From assembly GCF_030247195.1 (NCBI RefSeq), contig NC_080671.1, positions 185,855,725 to 185,919,724 of the forward strand: a DNA stretch of 64,000 nucleotides. Reading direction: 5' to 3'. This document shows positions 11,819 through 24,195 of this stretch, piece by piece. Numbering within the stretch: position 1 is the first letter of the stretch; each line of letters starts with the position of its first letter. The notes under the pieces were generated by a model, which ran no database searches, was not told where the DNA came from, and was given only the letters and a program-made list of their open reading frames with translations. Position numbers and translations under genes: made by a program. This stretch comes from Topomyia yanbarensis. Taxonomy: Eukaryota > Arthropoda > Insecta > Diptera > Culicidae.

Positions 11819-12867
11819 CTTCAATATTTCGTTAGCTACCAACAGTCGCAGTTTGGCGGACCACTCTAAGTAACTCTCCAGGTTGCAGGTTTTCTTCCCA
11901 TCCAGCGTAACTCCTCCAATGGGTGCACTGGAGCCGTGCGGCCTGGGAGTAAAATCCTCCCGATTGGGGTCTTTCAGCAGATTTGCACTACACTGCACAA
12001 ATTCTTCCGGTCCAACGTGTTTCGCTAGGTTTCGTTCGATTCTGCATAAAACTTGCGCTAATTGTGAAGCATTTGGCCATGTTATTGATTCAGTCTGTTT
12101 TGGGAGGAAATGCGAGCGAGGATAAATTAAATAGATAGACGTTCTACTATAGCCCAGCTGTGCAGCCCTCACGAAAGAACTTTATGATTGATATTTACCT
12201 TATTGTCAACGGTTGATTGATAGCTTTTGAGTTCATCTTCGTGTTTTTCGAGTTCAGTTAGACGAGCTAACAAGGCACACAGTAGTTCAGACACCACTTC
12301 GGCTAACTTAGTGTCTGCACATCTGTCGGGAGATGGAAAGACAAGAAAAACATGTGATTCGAACGTACAACGTGAAGAGAAGGCAGTACCATATCCCATC
12401 AATAAAAGCCGGACAACACACGCTACCCACCTAGCTACGATATGTTTAACATGATTCATCATTCGTTCGTCTCGAAAATCGTACGGGAACATCTTGGTCC
12501 AAATGGCCAACAGTGGCACGAGACAATCCAACGGTTCCGGCTCGGGTACGGTGTCCAGCAGCTTCCCCAGCAACTCGTGGGTTCGAATGAAAAATCGGCA
12601 GGATAGCAGGAAGGAGAAAACGTATTCCTATCCCGGCAGAGTTAATCAAGACCACCGAACAAGACGAATGAGACATAATTTAATTTCCGTTTGATGTCCA
12701 GCGTTCACGGTACGGTGAGCTCGGACTAATTTGCCACAGTCATAAAATCTTACCTGATCCAGTTCATCGGAGTTTGCTGGCATCAGCAATTCGATCAGAG
12801 ACTCCATTGGACCGGACACGATGTTACCATTCCCGTACATCACCCCACCGGTGCCAAGCACTGCATG
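11819..12867 (-). CDS. RASGEF1-family Ras/Rap guanine nucleotide exchange factor, four exons (partial gene)
   Basis: Four minus-strand exons join in phase: 12754-12867, 12431-12627, 12199-12322 and 11819-12094. Every junction has AG/GT borders (donors CAG|GTAAGA, AG|GTGGGT, AAG|GTAAAT, AAG|GTAAGC) and phases 0, 2, 0, 0. The joined peptide (about 237 residues) contains SGPMESLIELLMP, the RasGEF-N segment VFSFLLSCRFFIRTHELLG, the family signature FPYDFRDERMM, then GPEEFVQ and NLESYLEWSAKLRLLVANEI. This order matches vertebrate RASGEF1A/B/C: the N-terminal Ras-exchanger motif, then the start of the CDC25 catalytic domain. Family members load GTP onto small Ras/Rap-type GTPases in the cytoplasm. 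The rest of the catalytic domain would lie to the left of 11819, and the first exon(s) to the right of 12867; neither was found. All visible reading frames are intact, so this is taken as a functional host gene cut by the gap or by large introns. Confidence 0.92.
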
Positions 12868-14009
12868 CTGGAACGAGACAGTAGGGTACCGAAAATAGTG
12901 TTATTGAGATAATCCCAGGAAGTTGTTAATTGTAATGCGATAACCGTGATTGGGTCGTGACGCTGACGCTCGCAAATTGGTGCCGAAAGGAATCGCCTGC
13001 TTGCATTTGATGGAGAGGAATAATTTTGTGTTTCATGAATATGCAGAGGGTAAGAAATTTAAGATTTTATTCCCGGTCATGAAGGAAGTCGTAGCTTTTG
13101 AGCAACGTCATTAATGTTAATTTGAGCATTTGCAGCGTGGAGTGAATGTGCCGTAAAGTAGTAAAGTGGTGAAATTGCCTTGCTAATGGGGAAACGTGTA
13201 CAGCAATAACAGAAACCACATTTATATTAATTTATTCATAAATAAAACTCGTAATGTCAACATTCTGAAGTGAGGCATAAATTTGCATTTTCTTGTCAAA
13301 CGTATTTTTTGCTAGCTGTAATGTTGAGCCAACAATGGCCATAAAAGTATGTTTAATGTTAAAAATAATTAATGTTTGCAATAATCATTTAATGCCTGTT
13401 GGCTATGTATGCATATGAATCGATCAAATGTAAGCAGAGGGTTTATTCAGGAATCCGGAAACAATAACAGTTTTTGCAAAACACTCAACTCAAAATAAAC
13501 ACGGCGATTGTTTTTGGACATATTGATATACAATCGATTTCCCCTCGAGCATTAATTATGTAGTATTTTGTAGTAACACCCGGATAATTAAATTTGGACA
13601 ACAAACGGAACCCGACCCGAACCAAATTTTGGAATACCCGAGTCCGAATTGAATTTGAAAATCTCAATTTTAAAGAACCCGAACCAAAATTCGTCGGATT
13701 CCGGTCGGGTCCCAGTTTTGGGTTCAAAAAACGCGAACACGACCGTCTCGGAATTGTAAATATTCGATTCATTGTAAAGCACTTACATTTCTGAAAAGAT
13801 ATTATTGTTTCAAGTACAAGCAATAAATTTATGATTAAAACGTTAATCACGGATAATTTTTTCCACACTCACGTTACTTTTGCATGGTAGCTGGTGTGTA
13901 AAGAGTGGCTCGATCATTCAAATTTGTGTGAAATACTCTGATTTTCGTAGAACATCAATTGGTGGGCGCCAATTGCTAATCGGAATATCGTTCAGATAAG
14001 TATAGGTGT
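12868..14009. other. Probable 5' intron of the RASGEF1-like gene; one C/G-rich repeat patch
   Basis: The acceptor before the exon at 12867 implies upstream (rightward) intron. At 13605-13735 there is a patch of repeated ACCCGACCCGAACC / GGTCGGGTC motifs with ends in opposite orientation, resembling a degraded DNA-transposon end; no ORF there is convincing. Confidence 0.4.
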
Positions 14010-14668
14010 TACAGGTAATACTTCTGCACGAAAAAAATATACACTGAAAAAAGTGGCATTTTTCACAAAAACAAAAATAAAATATGATAAAAATTTAAAT
14101 CACAAAAAAAAACATTTTTTCTAATTTTTTATATTTTGTCAATAAAAATCTAAAGAGAAAAGAAACATTTTGAATGTGGTTTCATGATGGAGAAATTATC
14201 AGTAAAAAAGTTTTTCTAACAATAACTTTATACATGTTTTTAAATTTCATACTAATTGACATACAAAACTGTAATTTAATTACAGAATATAATTCTAAGT
14301 ATCATTTAAAATCAAAATGCATTTAACAAATATCTTCCGAAATGTGACAGTTTTCGTGATATTTGGAATTTTGCTCCAACAAAAACAATTAATTCATGTA
14401 ATTATGTCCTTTTTAAAATTTATTCGCGTTACCCCATCATAAATTGTCAAAAGTCTGATGTTAATCCTTTTTGAAAACATAAAAGAAGCTTTTTAAGTGT
14501 ATTTGGATCATGGAGAAGCTTTTCAGTTTGTCTTCACATCTCGACCTGAGCAGAAGCAAAAAATCGTCCCGCGCAAGTGAAACAGTCAATTCTACCTAAA
14601 AATCAATCGGTGCCTATCACACAAGCAGTCCATATAACAATAGCCTATACCTACTGTGCGATTTAGTG

Positions 14669-15652
14669 ATGAGTGACGGTGCCCAGCAAAAAGCAACCCA
14701 GATACGGCCGAACTGTGTTGCTGTTGATTTTTCGAAATGCCCCGTAAGACCAGCCATTCGGGAAGTGGAACAGTTATTAAAAGTGCAGATGAAACTCAAT
14801 CTGGCTGAAGTGAAAACCCTACAAATGCATCATATCAAACATTGCGTGCTGATTTCGTTCAACAACATTAACCAAGCTGAGTCATTCGCCTCGCGAAACA
14901 ACATGCAGCACACCGCCGAATGCGGCAATGTTAAATATAGCATTCCCGTATACATCGAGAACGGCGCTGTAGAAGTTCGTGTCCATGATTTGGCTACGCG
15001 TACCCCTGACGGCGCGATTAAAAAATGCTTGCAAAAATACGGAGAAGTAGACTCCGTTACACATGAGACTTGGAGGAATTTTTTCCCGGGCATCCCTAAC
15101 GGTGTTCGTGTGGTGAGAATGCGTGTGACCAAGCCAATTCCCTCATACATAACCGTCACAGCGTTAGGAAATGACGATGTTCTCATTCATCAAACATCAC
15201 TAGTCACGTACCCAGGGCAAATTCCTACGTGCCAGTTCTGCACGAAGAAGCTGCACCTCGGAAAACCTTGCGTAGAAACTGTTAAGGAAAACTTATCCAA
15301 TCCAACTGAAATCAGCCCAGAACCATCTTACGCTAAACCACTAACAGCTGCAAAACCAACATCTTCGGATCAAGCACCAACAACCAGCAACAACAACAAC
15401 GAAACGAATGCCGAAAAATACGAACATACAATGACGACCGATAAGAGTAAGACACAAACTGGAACATCTGACCGCGAGCAGCAGGAAAGTAGTACGGATG
15501 AGGACATGGACATGAACGACAACGCAAAAGAAGACAAACGGATCGAGCCTCAAATGGCAGTGGACAACACTGGCAATATTACGCCCCCTAGAAAAAGGAT
15601 CTCAACACGCAGCAGAAAGCTGCGTCTAAACGAGACAAAAAACTTAACATAG
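14669..15652 (+). CDS. Intact Gag-like ORF1 protein with CCHC zinc knuckle
   Basis: 327 residues from the ATG at 14669 (a GTG precedes it in frame and is not taken as the start). Residues 1-110 hold the family blocks VRPAIREVEQLLKVQMKL, HCVLISF and IENGAVEVRVHDL; residues 115-165 hold the conserved TWRNFFPGIPNGVRVVRM stretch, an RRM-like fold in related ORF1 proteins by inference. A C-x2-C-x4-H-x4-C knuckle (CQFC....H....C) lies at about 188-201. The remaining C-terminal third is polar and low in complexity, rich in T, S, N, D, E and ending in a basic PPRKRISTRSRKLR patch. Such proteins bind element RNA and form the RNP. The ORF has no stop or frameshift, unlike every other retrotransposon ORF in the window. 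Confidence 0.85.
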   Translation: MSDGAQQKATQIRPNCVAVDFSKCPVRPAIREVEQLLKVQMKLNLAEVKTLQMHHIKHCVLISFNNINQAESFASRNNMQHTAECGNVKYSIPVYIENGAVEVRVHDLATRTPDGAIKKCLQKYGEVDSVTHETWRNFFPGIPNGVRVVRMRVTKPIPSYITVTALGNDDVLIHQTSLVTYPGQIPTCQFCTKKLHLGKPCVETVKENLSNPTEISPEPSYAKPLTAAKPTSSDQAPTTSNNNNETNAEKYEHTMTTDKSKTQTGTSDREQQESSTDEDMDMNDNAKEDKRIEPQMAVDNTGNITPPRKRISTRSRKLRLNETKNLT

Positions 15653-15729
15653 TTGTTTTTTTTTATTTATTGTAAAAAACGAACAATCGGCCTCGTTGAG
15701 CTACCGCATTTGGGCCTAAATAAATTTAA

Positions 15730-15909
<180 letters not shown>

Positions 15910-17114
15910 AAAAATGGAGAAGCTTTTAATAAAAAAGTTTTCCTAACAAGAACTTTCGACAAATTTTTATAATTTGCAGTCAAAAGTACAATTTTATTTT
16001 TGAAAATTATTCAAAACACCATTTCAAATCAAAATACTTATAACAAAAATTTTCTGAAATGTTGTAGTTCTCGAGATATTTTAAACTTTGTTTTAACAAC
16101 ACAATTATTTTGTTTTACTGCGACCTTTTCAGAAGTTATTCGCATTTCTCCATCAACAACAATTAGTTTTTCGTAAGGCCCATAACATTTCCTATAACTT
16201 GACATCAAGGCTTAAACTATATAGTTTAATCATCAGATCCTATGGTTGAATCATATTTTGATTGTTTTTGTATAGCTTTCAAACGGTTTACAATATCGCC
16301 TTGATTTCAATGGAAAAGTTATAGGAAATATTATGGGCCTTACGAAAAACTAATTGTTGTCGATGGAGAAATGCGTATAACTTCTGAAAAGGTCGTAATA
16401 AAACAAAATAATTGTGTTGTCAAAACAAAATTTAAAATATCTCGAGAACTACTACATTTCCGAAATTTTTTGTTATGAGCATTTTGATATAAAATGGCGT
16501 TTAGAATCATATTCAAAAATAATATTGTACTTTTGACTTCAAATAGTATGAATTATAAAAATTTGTCAAAAGTTGTTGTTAGGAAAACTTTTTTATTAAA
16601 AGCTTCTCCATGATCCAAATACACTGAAAAAGCTTCTTTTATGTCTTTAAAACGATAAACATTAGACTTTTAACAATTTATGATGGGGTAACGCGAATAA
16701 CTTTTAAAAAGGACATAATTACATGAATTAATTGTTTTTGTTGGAGCAAAATTCCAAATATCTCGAAAACTATCGCATTTTGGAAGATATTTGTTAAATG
16801 CAATTTGATTTAAAATGATACTTGGAATTATATTCTGTAATAAAATTAAAGTTTTGTATGTCAATTAGCATGAAATTTAAAAACATGTATAAAGTTATTG
16901 TTAGAAAAACTTTTTTGCTGATAATTTTTCCATCATGAAATTACATTCAAAATGTTTCTTTTCTCTATAGATTTTTGTTGACAAAATATAAAAAATTTGA
17001 AAAAATTTTTTTTTGCAATTTGAATTTTTATCATAAATTTTTGTTTTTGTGAAAAATGACACAACATTTTGATCAGTGTATATTTTTTTCGTGCAGCAGT
17101 ATTCATTACCTGTA

Positions 17115-18663
17115 TTTCGTTCTCAGATAGTTTTACTGTATAAAATAGCGTAATCGAACAAATTTTTTTTGAAATTATTGCATATAGAAACGTCTACGCC
17201 CTTTTGAAAAATTGATCTTGTATCAGAATATTGAAATCGTCGAGATTCATAAACCGAACACAAATGTAAAGTTTCGTTCGAATCGACGATGGTCATATTT
17301 TGCGGTCGGCCGGTTTCTCATGGAATCCCTCTGCTTCTTCAGTTGTAGTTTAATTTGTCCATAATGAACAGTCTGTGTGCACCGTGCAGGCAGTGGTCAG
17401 CTATCTTCGTCCGCGTCCCTTATCACTTATTTTTATAAAGTGATTCATCAGCAGTGCTATTTTTTAAAAACGATCCTATTTTAATGCAAATAATCTAATC
17501 CACTGTGTATTTAATGTTGATGGGAATACGCATGGTCTTGTCTGAGTGAATGATGGCTTTTGAATTATGAGAATTGACAATTCGCGAGAGGAATTCAAAA
17601 TCAGTTACCAATTTTTGGTAGTCATATCAACACGAAGAACGAATGTTTTATTGTCATATTCATTGTATTATTTTTAGTCCATTAAGTCATCAATAAATTA
17701 TGTTAATTTTGTTGAGTACTTGCATATACTTTGGAGTAGTACATGCAATATATTACTGTCGCGTCAACCATATTTCTTCATGAGAATAAAAATGTTGTAC
17801 CTTGATTATTGACGCAAAAGGTGACAAGTTAGTTTGTTTTTGATCTGATTGTTTTCAATTTTGTCCTAGTAATTAGCGTAAAAAATCGCGCACATGACAT
17901 CGGTTGTCTATCCTACATACAAAGGTAGTCGTTTCAGGTATTTCGGCAGTGTTTATTTTATACCGAAAATGTGCCTTAGATAGCATAACAACGTGCGCGA
18001 ATAATTATAACATAAGAATCGATCGCTCGCGGAGAAAGAAGCCGTGTTTCGCCGGAATGAAGAAGCAAGGAATAACAAAATCGTTCACCGACTTTAGGCT
18101 GTACGGAGCTGAGGTTGGTTGTTTTACACATCGAGCATTTCAAAATTAATTCAATAATCGACAAATCTCGACAGCCGGCTGCCCCGAGCAAATAAAACAC
18201 ATGGTAACACTACTGAGAATTGCACAGATCGTATCACTTATCAAGGAGATTTCTGATTTGTGTAACTCTTTACCCATCCTTCCCATGGTAAGCGTGGAGA
18301 TGCAGAGGTATACACGGTCTCCATAACAACGTTTGTTATACTAACTTTCCCGATGACTGTAAGGACGTGGCCGGCGCTGTTATTGGCATTTGAAAGTATT
18401 GAACTCTCGAAACGTGCACATTGAGGATGGATAGCTACTCCCAGGTCGTTGATTCTCTATGCAATCGCTTTTTCTGGTCAATCACGGAGTAGCAACTACG
18501 TATTGTACGGTCATCATGCTCATGCTCAATGAGCAACCTGTGCAAAAAAATAAACATGCAAAGTGAGTCTCACAGAAGGACTTGCAATGTCTCTATTCTC
18601 CGGGGATTCATAACGTCAAAAATATTCCGGGTTAACAAAGGCCATAGTAAATTGGGTGGCTGA
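17115..18663. other. No recognised gene
   Basis: About 1.5 kb of mixed sequence. ORFs of up to 81 codons carry no motif and show no partner in the window. Confidence 0.4.
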
Positions 18664-18771
18664 CAGGGGCGGATCCAGAGAAAAATTTCGGGAGGGGTCC
18701 GAAATTTCGATTTTAAATTGAACATTATACAATTCGTAATGCGTAATAACCTCCCCCTGGATCCGCCACTG
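18664..18771. mobile_element. hAT-type MITE with perfect 8-bp target duplication
   Basis: 108 bp with ends CAGGGGCGGATCCAG and CTGGATCCGCCACTG, flanked by GTGGCTGA at 18656-18663 and 18772-18779. Eight-base duplications and CA-starting TIRs fit hAT. It is non-coding. Confidence 0.9.
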
Positions 18772-18779
18772 GTGGCTGA

Positions 18780-20094
18780 TAATGCTAGTCTTTGCTACAA
18801 GTGTACGAAGTGCTTATCAGGCCTGTCTCCTGGTGTGCAACATGTCAGTTCGATTATCATTGAGTTGGATAAGAATATGGAACAATTCGTTTCCATTTCT
18901 GAATCTCTCACCGATGCACATATAAACAACGGAATAGAAAAGCTGATCAGGTATTAACAACGCTTTCGAGAGTAAATTGTTTCAACTCTCTTCTGTTGTA
19001 ACTCACTTCGAGATTCCCAGAGATCATACTTATATAGAGATGCACGAAGACAGTAACCAAAATTTCCAATCGAGCAATGTAAACAAATATTCAAAATTGA
19101 TATACCTGCCCAACACCCCTCGATACCAAAATTCCACCAATCCTACGCACGATCTTTAGCACCAACCTTGGTATCATCAACGGACTGCGTTTCTTAAACC
19201 GTGCGCTTCGACATTGGTTTTCTCTGACATCTCCATGCCGAGACATCAAAGGAGATAAAAGCAGCCGTCGCGTCGGAGAGCATGTGAGAATAAAACAGCT
19301 GAAAATAGTTGTTTCAATTTATAAGAGCATTTTCTAAAAGTGATAAACAATTTAATTAATGTTGACAGAAATAAACCTCGACTGTGAGAGGAGTTTGACC
19401 ACACTGATTATCGGCAAAAGTGGATATGCATACGGTTGACACCTGTGAGCGAGTAATCACCCCTGTAGATATCCCGGTGGCTAAACAAGTAGTCCGTCGA
19501 CCCACAGGTGTCGCCTACAAGTACCACCGAAACGAATCGGTCTGAGATACTGTCACTACGATCGGGGGAACTCACCATTCGCCGGACATGCTGCTAATGG
19601 TTCGTAAACTTAGCCGATCCAATCACTCCTTCCCATGAAAATACAAATAAAAAATGCGAGAATGTGTTGTTTTGATCTAATTAAGCAATTACTTTTCTTC
19701 ATATAGTACTGTTTCATTTTTTCACAAATATCTCCACAATGATTTAGTTAGAACCATAAAACCCTGCGTTCATTTGGATTTGTTCTGCTCCCAAGCCCAG
19801 TTGACAGAATTTGACTGCTGAGACCACCCACGTAAAAAGATAATACATGTGTACAGGTTTCCACATTCTTTAAGGCGCAAACGGTAGTAACTTAGTAATT
19901 TTTACCAATATAATTGAAAGACGGGAAACCAATTCGTCGGAGATTAAAAACTTCAAGAGGCTCGTCGAGCTTATTTCTCAAACTCGATTTATGTCCTTGT
20001 ACTTCGACTACATGGCACAGAGCATCAATCGTTCTTCGTATAATCCCAACCGTGTCCCTTCGGACCGCCTCAGCTCTATCTAGACTCTTCGTGA
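18780..20094. other. No recognised gene
   Basis: Sequence before the I-type retrotransposon fragment. An ORF pair at 19892-20113 on both strands has no identified relative; the minus-strand reading (with a RDTVGIIRRTIDALCHVVEV phrase) is noted but not assigned. Confidence 0.35.
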
Positions 20095-21270
20095 GATGAA
20101 GCCCAAAAAGCAATTCCCGTATTTTCTGAGGATGATACGGGAGTCCTTGTGTATGTTATCTGAAAAATCTTAGCAGATTACCTTTGTTTGGGCCCCTCTC
20201 ATTGCCCTATCTCGAGAAATGAAAACGTCGACTTGTTAGCAAAAATGGGCGCATTAGAAGGTGATATATACGAAAGACCAATCTGCTTCAACGAATTTTT
20301 TAGTGTTTGTCGTCAGAGGACACTCAACAGTTGGTATACCTCATCGAGCAATGGGGAACTTGGACGATGATTACATTCCATTATCCCTAAGGTATCAATG
20401 AAGCCTTGGTTCAGGGGGATGAATGTGGGTCGGGATTTCATTCGTGTAATGTCCCGGCTTATGTCCAACCACTACACGTTGGTTGCGCATTTACGGCGTA
20501 TTGGGTTTGCGGAGAGTAGTCTGTGCGCTTGTGATGAGGGCTGTCACGACATCGAGCCCGTTTCTGCGTATGCGCCGGGTATTGTGATAAATGTCCCAAT
20601 TTAGCTCCTCTCTTTTATTCCTCGTTTTAGAAGTTCTCTGTCCTGCAACGTAAATTGAAGCAAGAGCGACCCGATTCTCCGCAGGTCCGATGAATTCCGC
20701 CCATCAACCCGGGTCTTGACGTCTGGGTAGCCTGAGGTTCTAAGTCATGTCGCTAATCTCCCGTTTGTCTGAAAGTGGCAAGTTTGGCCTTCTCTACCTG
20801 TCCCCATGTCCACTTACTCTTTTCTGTCACTGATATAACTGCCGCAACATCGATGTTGGAAATAAACCAAATTTATATTTTGTATTCCTAGTTTAAAGAT
20901 ATCTGTATTTTTGTCATAAAAACTATACTTTCTCACCTTTTATTCTGAATTGTATTCTTAGTTTTATGATAGCTGTAAAATGTCTCGTAAAAAAACTTGT
21001 GTTCCCCCTTTTGTATACAAAGCTGGATTCCTAGTTTTAAGATAGTTGCAACATTTTTTCTAAAAAAAACTAATGTATCCCATTGTTGTATATAGCATTG
21101 TATTTCTAGTTTTAAGATAGCTGTGAAAAATTTCCTCTTATTATTAAAAAAATCAACATTGTAACCTCCTAGTTTTAAGATATCCAAAGTGTAAAAAAAA
21201 GAATTTGGCTTAGCTTGGCGGTGCCAAACTCTTTTTTGTGCTTATCAAATAAACGAACTGAAAAAATAAA
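20095..21270 (+). pseudogene. I-type non-LTR retrotransposon, 3' part (RNase H end, C-terminus and 3' UTR)
   Basis: Broken frames read LRMIRESLCMLSEKS, TFVWAP (RNase H, with frameshift), SRNENVDLLAKMGALEGDIYE, then WFRGMNVGRDFIRVMSRLMS, NHYTLVAHLRRIGFAESSLC and a zinc-like CACDEG.HDIE. This is the order at the C-terminal end of RNase H-containing I-clade ORF2 proteins: RNase H followed by a Cys/His tail. The 3' UTR (20604-21270) contains five copies of a CTAGTTTTAAGATAGCTGT motif and ends with TTAGCTTGGCGGTGCC and CAAATAAACGAACTG. A second copy of this 3' region lies on the minus strand at 35125-35991. Frameshifts and 5' truncation make it inactive. Confidence 0.8.
20888..21187 (+). repeat. 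Tandem ~70-bp repeats in the I-type 3' UTR
   Basis: The motif CTAGTTTTAAGATAGCTGT occurs at about 20888, 20957, 21030, 21105 and 21169, a spacing of 64-75 bp, with variable sequence between. The same array, reverse complemented, occupies 35200-35570. Confidence 0.85.
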
Positions 21271-21279
21271 TTAGCAATC

Positions 21280-22195
21280 TGGTGTGCACTGTCTTGAGAA
21301 CAAAGGAAACATTTTATTTATTTTTGCCATCATGAGTGAAAGCTGCAAAAAAGCTACTTCGACCCAACACAGCGATATTTTTCAAAGAGATGAATCTTCT
21401 GAAGGTGAAAATGGACATTAGGTTTAAAGAAGATAGGCATCTTTAGTATCATCATCTCCGCAATGCAGTGTTGATATCATCCAACATGCTAGTCCAAGAA
21501 GAACATTTCGTTTCACAGAACAACTTAAAGCACCTGACGTTGGAATATATGCATATAGGAAATGACTATATACAGGTAAGGCTACATGACCTATCACCGC
21601 GTGCCGTCCTGAGTGAATTGAAAAATGCATATCGCAAAAGGAAAAGTAGGGAAATTTTTTCACAGGTACTCGTAACGGTGTTGTCGACACACCTCCTACT
21701 TAACAATAAAACTGAAAACTTTTGGAGCTGCTATCAAATAAACTACGTTATGTACCCACGAAGGGAAAACTCTCACGTGTAAGTATTGTACTGAAATAGC
21801 ACTCCAGAGACAACCGTTCACGGAAGATGCAGAGTAGAATGCATCTTAACCGATTGCTAACGCATCAACGGCTAACCAATAAAAATCAGTGCTTTCCATA
21901 CCAATTTCTGAACCACAAAATATTGCCAAATTTGCGGTAGCTATTCTTAAGCAAAAGCATCAGCATCCCAAAATCAACTATAAGTAACATTGCTGAAGAA
22001 TTCAATAACAATTACGACGGATTTACACTTGTGTAAGAAGAAGGGAAGAACATCGGATCGCGAGTACCAAGCGAGCGTGAAAAAACAAGTGAAAGACAAT
22101 TTTTCTATTTTTTTTTACTTATTGTGAACATATCAAAGATCCATGGCTAGCTTGAGCTACCGTAATGAGTCGTATTAAATAAACGAATTTAAAAA
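21280..22195 (+). pseudogene. Decayed copy of the ORF1-type retroelement
   Basis: From the ATG at 21331 the frame begins MSESCKKATSTQ (MSDGAQQKATQI in the intact copy). After a deletion and frameshift the blocks LLKVKMDIRFKE, HLRNAVLIS, FVSQNNLKHLTLEYM and YIQVRLHDLSPRAV follow, matching the intact ORF1 at 14669-15652. In-frame stops and shifts interrupt it. The 3' end reads GGCTAGCTTGAGCTACCG and TTAAATAAACGAATTT plus an A tail. No ORF2 lies between ORF1 and this tail, so this too may be an ORF1-only copy. Confidence 0.72.
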
Positions 22196-24195
22196 AAAGC
22201 AAATGAAAATGCTTTGTTTGGAACGGTTAACGCGTTATTATCCAAAAACCAACATACATAAAAAGACAATGATTGACGCTTGTGCTTCCTCATATTTAGT
22301 GGGCAGGGCCGTCGAGAGCCGCGCCGGGCCCCGGGGTTCGAAGTACTGACGGGCCGTACCATATATGACTTCTTATTTCAACATCGATTAGAGGAACTAT
22401 ACAAATGCAACCGTTTCAATTAAACTATTTTTTATGAAAATTGTTTATTTGATACGATACGATTCAATGCGTTAGCTTACCAGAGTCGTCAGTATTTAAA
22501 TTAAGTAATAGATGAAAAAAATAAAAATAATAAAGGAATATTTGTTTGTGGCTGGCCATTAGAATGACTTGCGTCCGATTTGCCATTGCAATTGGAAACC
22601 TTTTTTGCGACATTGCCATACAGTCCATATCGCCATCGTTCATGCTCCCTTGACGCACGTTAATGCTACCATCGTTAATGCTGCTCAGAATCCGAGCTTA
22701 GAAAAATTGACATCCCTTCGTGAGCTTGAAAGAGAAATAAAATTCTATTCATGCCCGCCGCGATGAATCGAAGGTTTGTTTGTTTTCCTCGTCCGTCCGC
22801 TCTGAGATCATCAAGCAAAAGTGCACCAGATATAGATTATGCAGTTCAGTTATGCTCGAAAATGTAAAAGAACTTCTGCCTTCAAACTGTCCACATAATA
22901 ACAAATGAATGCTTTGGTTTGTGAATGCATTTATATTTCCTCTGCACTCGACCATTCGATTCTGCATAAAATTTCAGTCAGTTTGGAAGTGAATGAATGA
23001 GGGAAGCATTGAAACTGAATATTGAATTCAGCAAATTAATCAGAAATAGGCAACTGAATGTAAAATTTCGCACCACTGATGCTGCCTTGTTTCTTATTGT
23101 AGGTACATGTTGATGATTTTGAGGCACTGGATGCAGTTATTGCAGTTGTCACTATGACCTGAACGAATTTTCTTTATTGGTTTCTGAACATGGTAAAATC
23201 GGTTTTGGAATCAGTTGTTACATTTGCGCTAACATTCAGAGAGAAAACATTCCGAATGCGATTGATGGGATCCAACCGCGAAGTCTGCTGTTAGAAAGAC
23301 TGAGACAGAGAGTTGTGAGAGAAAGAGTTTCAACTTTTGGTGAATACTAATAGGTAGAATAAGTATCTAGTTCAATTCCCACATTTGTCTGCATCAAATG
23401 TGTACACTGGAACCTCTATTTACGGACCAAGCCAACGGTTCGTAAATTGAATTAGTTCGTTTTTTGGGATTTAGATCGTAAAAAATTCGCTTCACATTCT
23501 TATCAAAATTCGTTGGTTGAGCAACATTATCGATAACCCTAACAATATGGGTATTTCCGGAACGGGCTTGACAAGTACATGATGAAAATGGATATTTGGC
23601 ACCTTTTTGAAATCCAGGATGGAGACTTCCGATTGAACAATAATCTCGATAACCCTAACAATTTGGGAATTTTTGAAACGGGCTTAATGAGTAGATGATA
23701 GAAATGGTACCTTGGAGCTATTTCAAACAATATCTGTATAAACTATGAGGGTATTTTTAAGCGGGTTTGCCGAGTAGATGAGCGATGCCCTTTTGAAGGC
23801 CAATATAGCGTCTTCTGGTTCAGAGAAGTTTTCTATAATCATATCATCCGCATCACAAATCAATATACCTATATCTATTCTATGATTATCTTTTTTCGAA
23901 AATGTCAATATTTTAGGTTATAGAGATGTCTTAACTGGAATTCGCCATCTTGGTTTTCAAAGTGGCTTCATTCATTGATTTTCGTTATCTACTCGTCAAA
24001 CCCATTCCGAAAATATCCAACTTTTATTAGTAACATTTAGCTAAGAACATGATAAATTGTAAACAACTTCATACTGTACACTTTGACAAACACTTGCGAT
24101 AAATGAAACCAGAATGGTTCCATTGCACTGTTAAATGAATCTAATTGGGTTACGTTCACGTACTTCAGAAAACCATTGGAACGATTGGAATATAG
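22196..24195. other. No recognised gene; hAT-like end at 22304
   Basis: At 22304 the sequence CAGGGCCGTCGAGAG followed by CGGGCCCCGGGG resembles, in opposite orientation, CAGGCCCGACGAGAG ending at 36165; both look like ends of one GC-rich-ended DNA transposon family. At 23520-23720 the phrase CGATAACCCTAACAATnTGGG occurs twice about 110 bp apart, a short diverged duplication. Otherwise no gene or clear repeat is visible. Confidence 0.4.

Noticed and set aside
12169..12573. A single uninterrupted 134-codon minus-strand protein
   Set aside because: It reads through an intron (12323-12430); splicing with AG/GT borders gives a peptide that fits the RASGEF1 family much better.
17904..18200. Overlapping ORFs on both strands of 74-81 codons
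   Set aside because: No motif, no relative in the window; length expected by chance.
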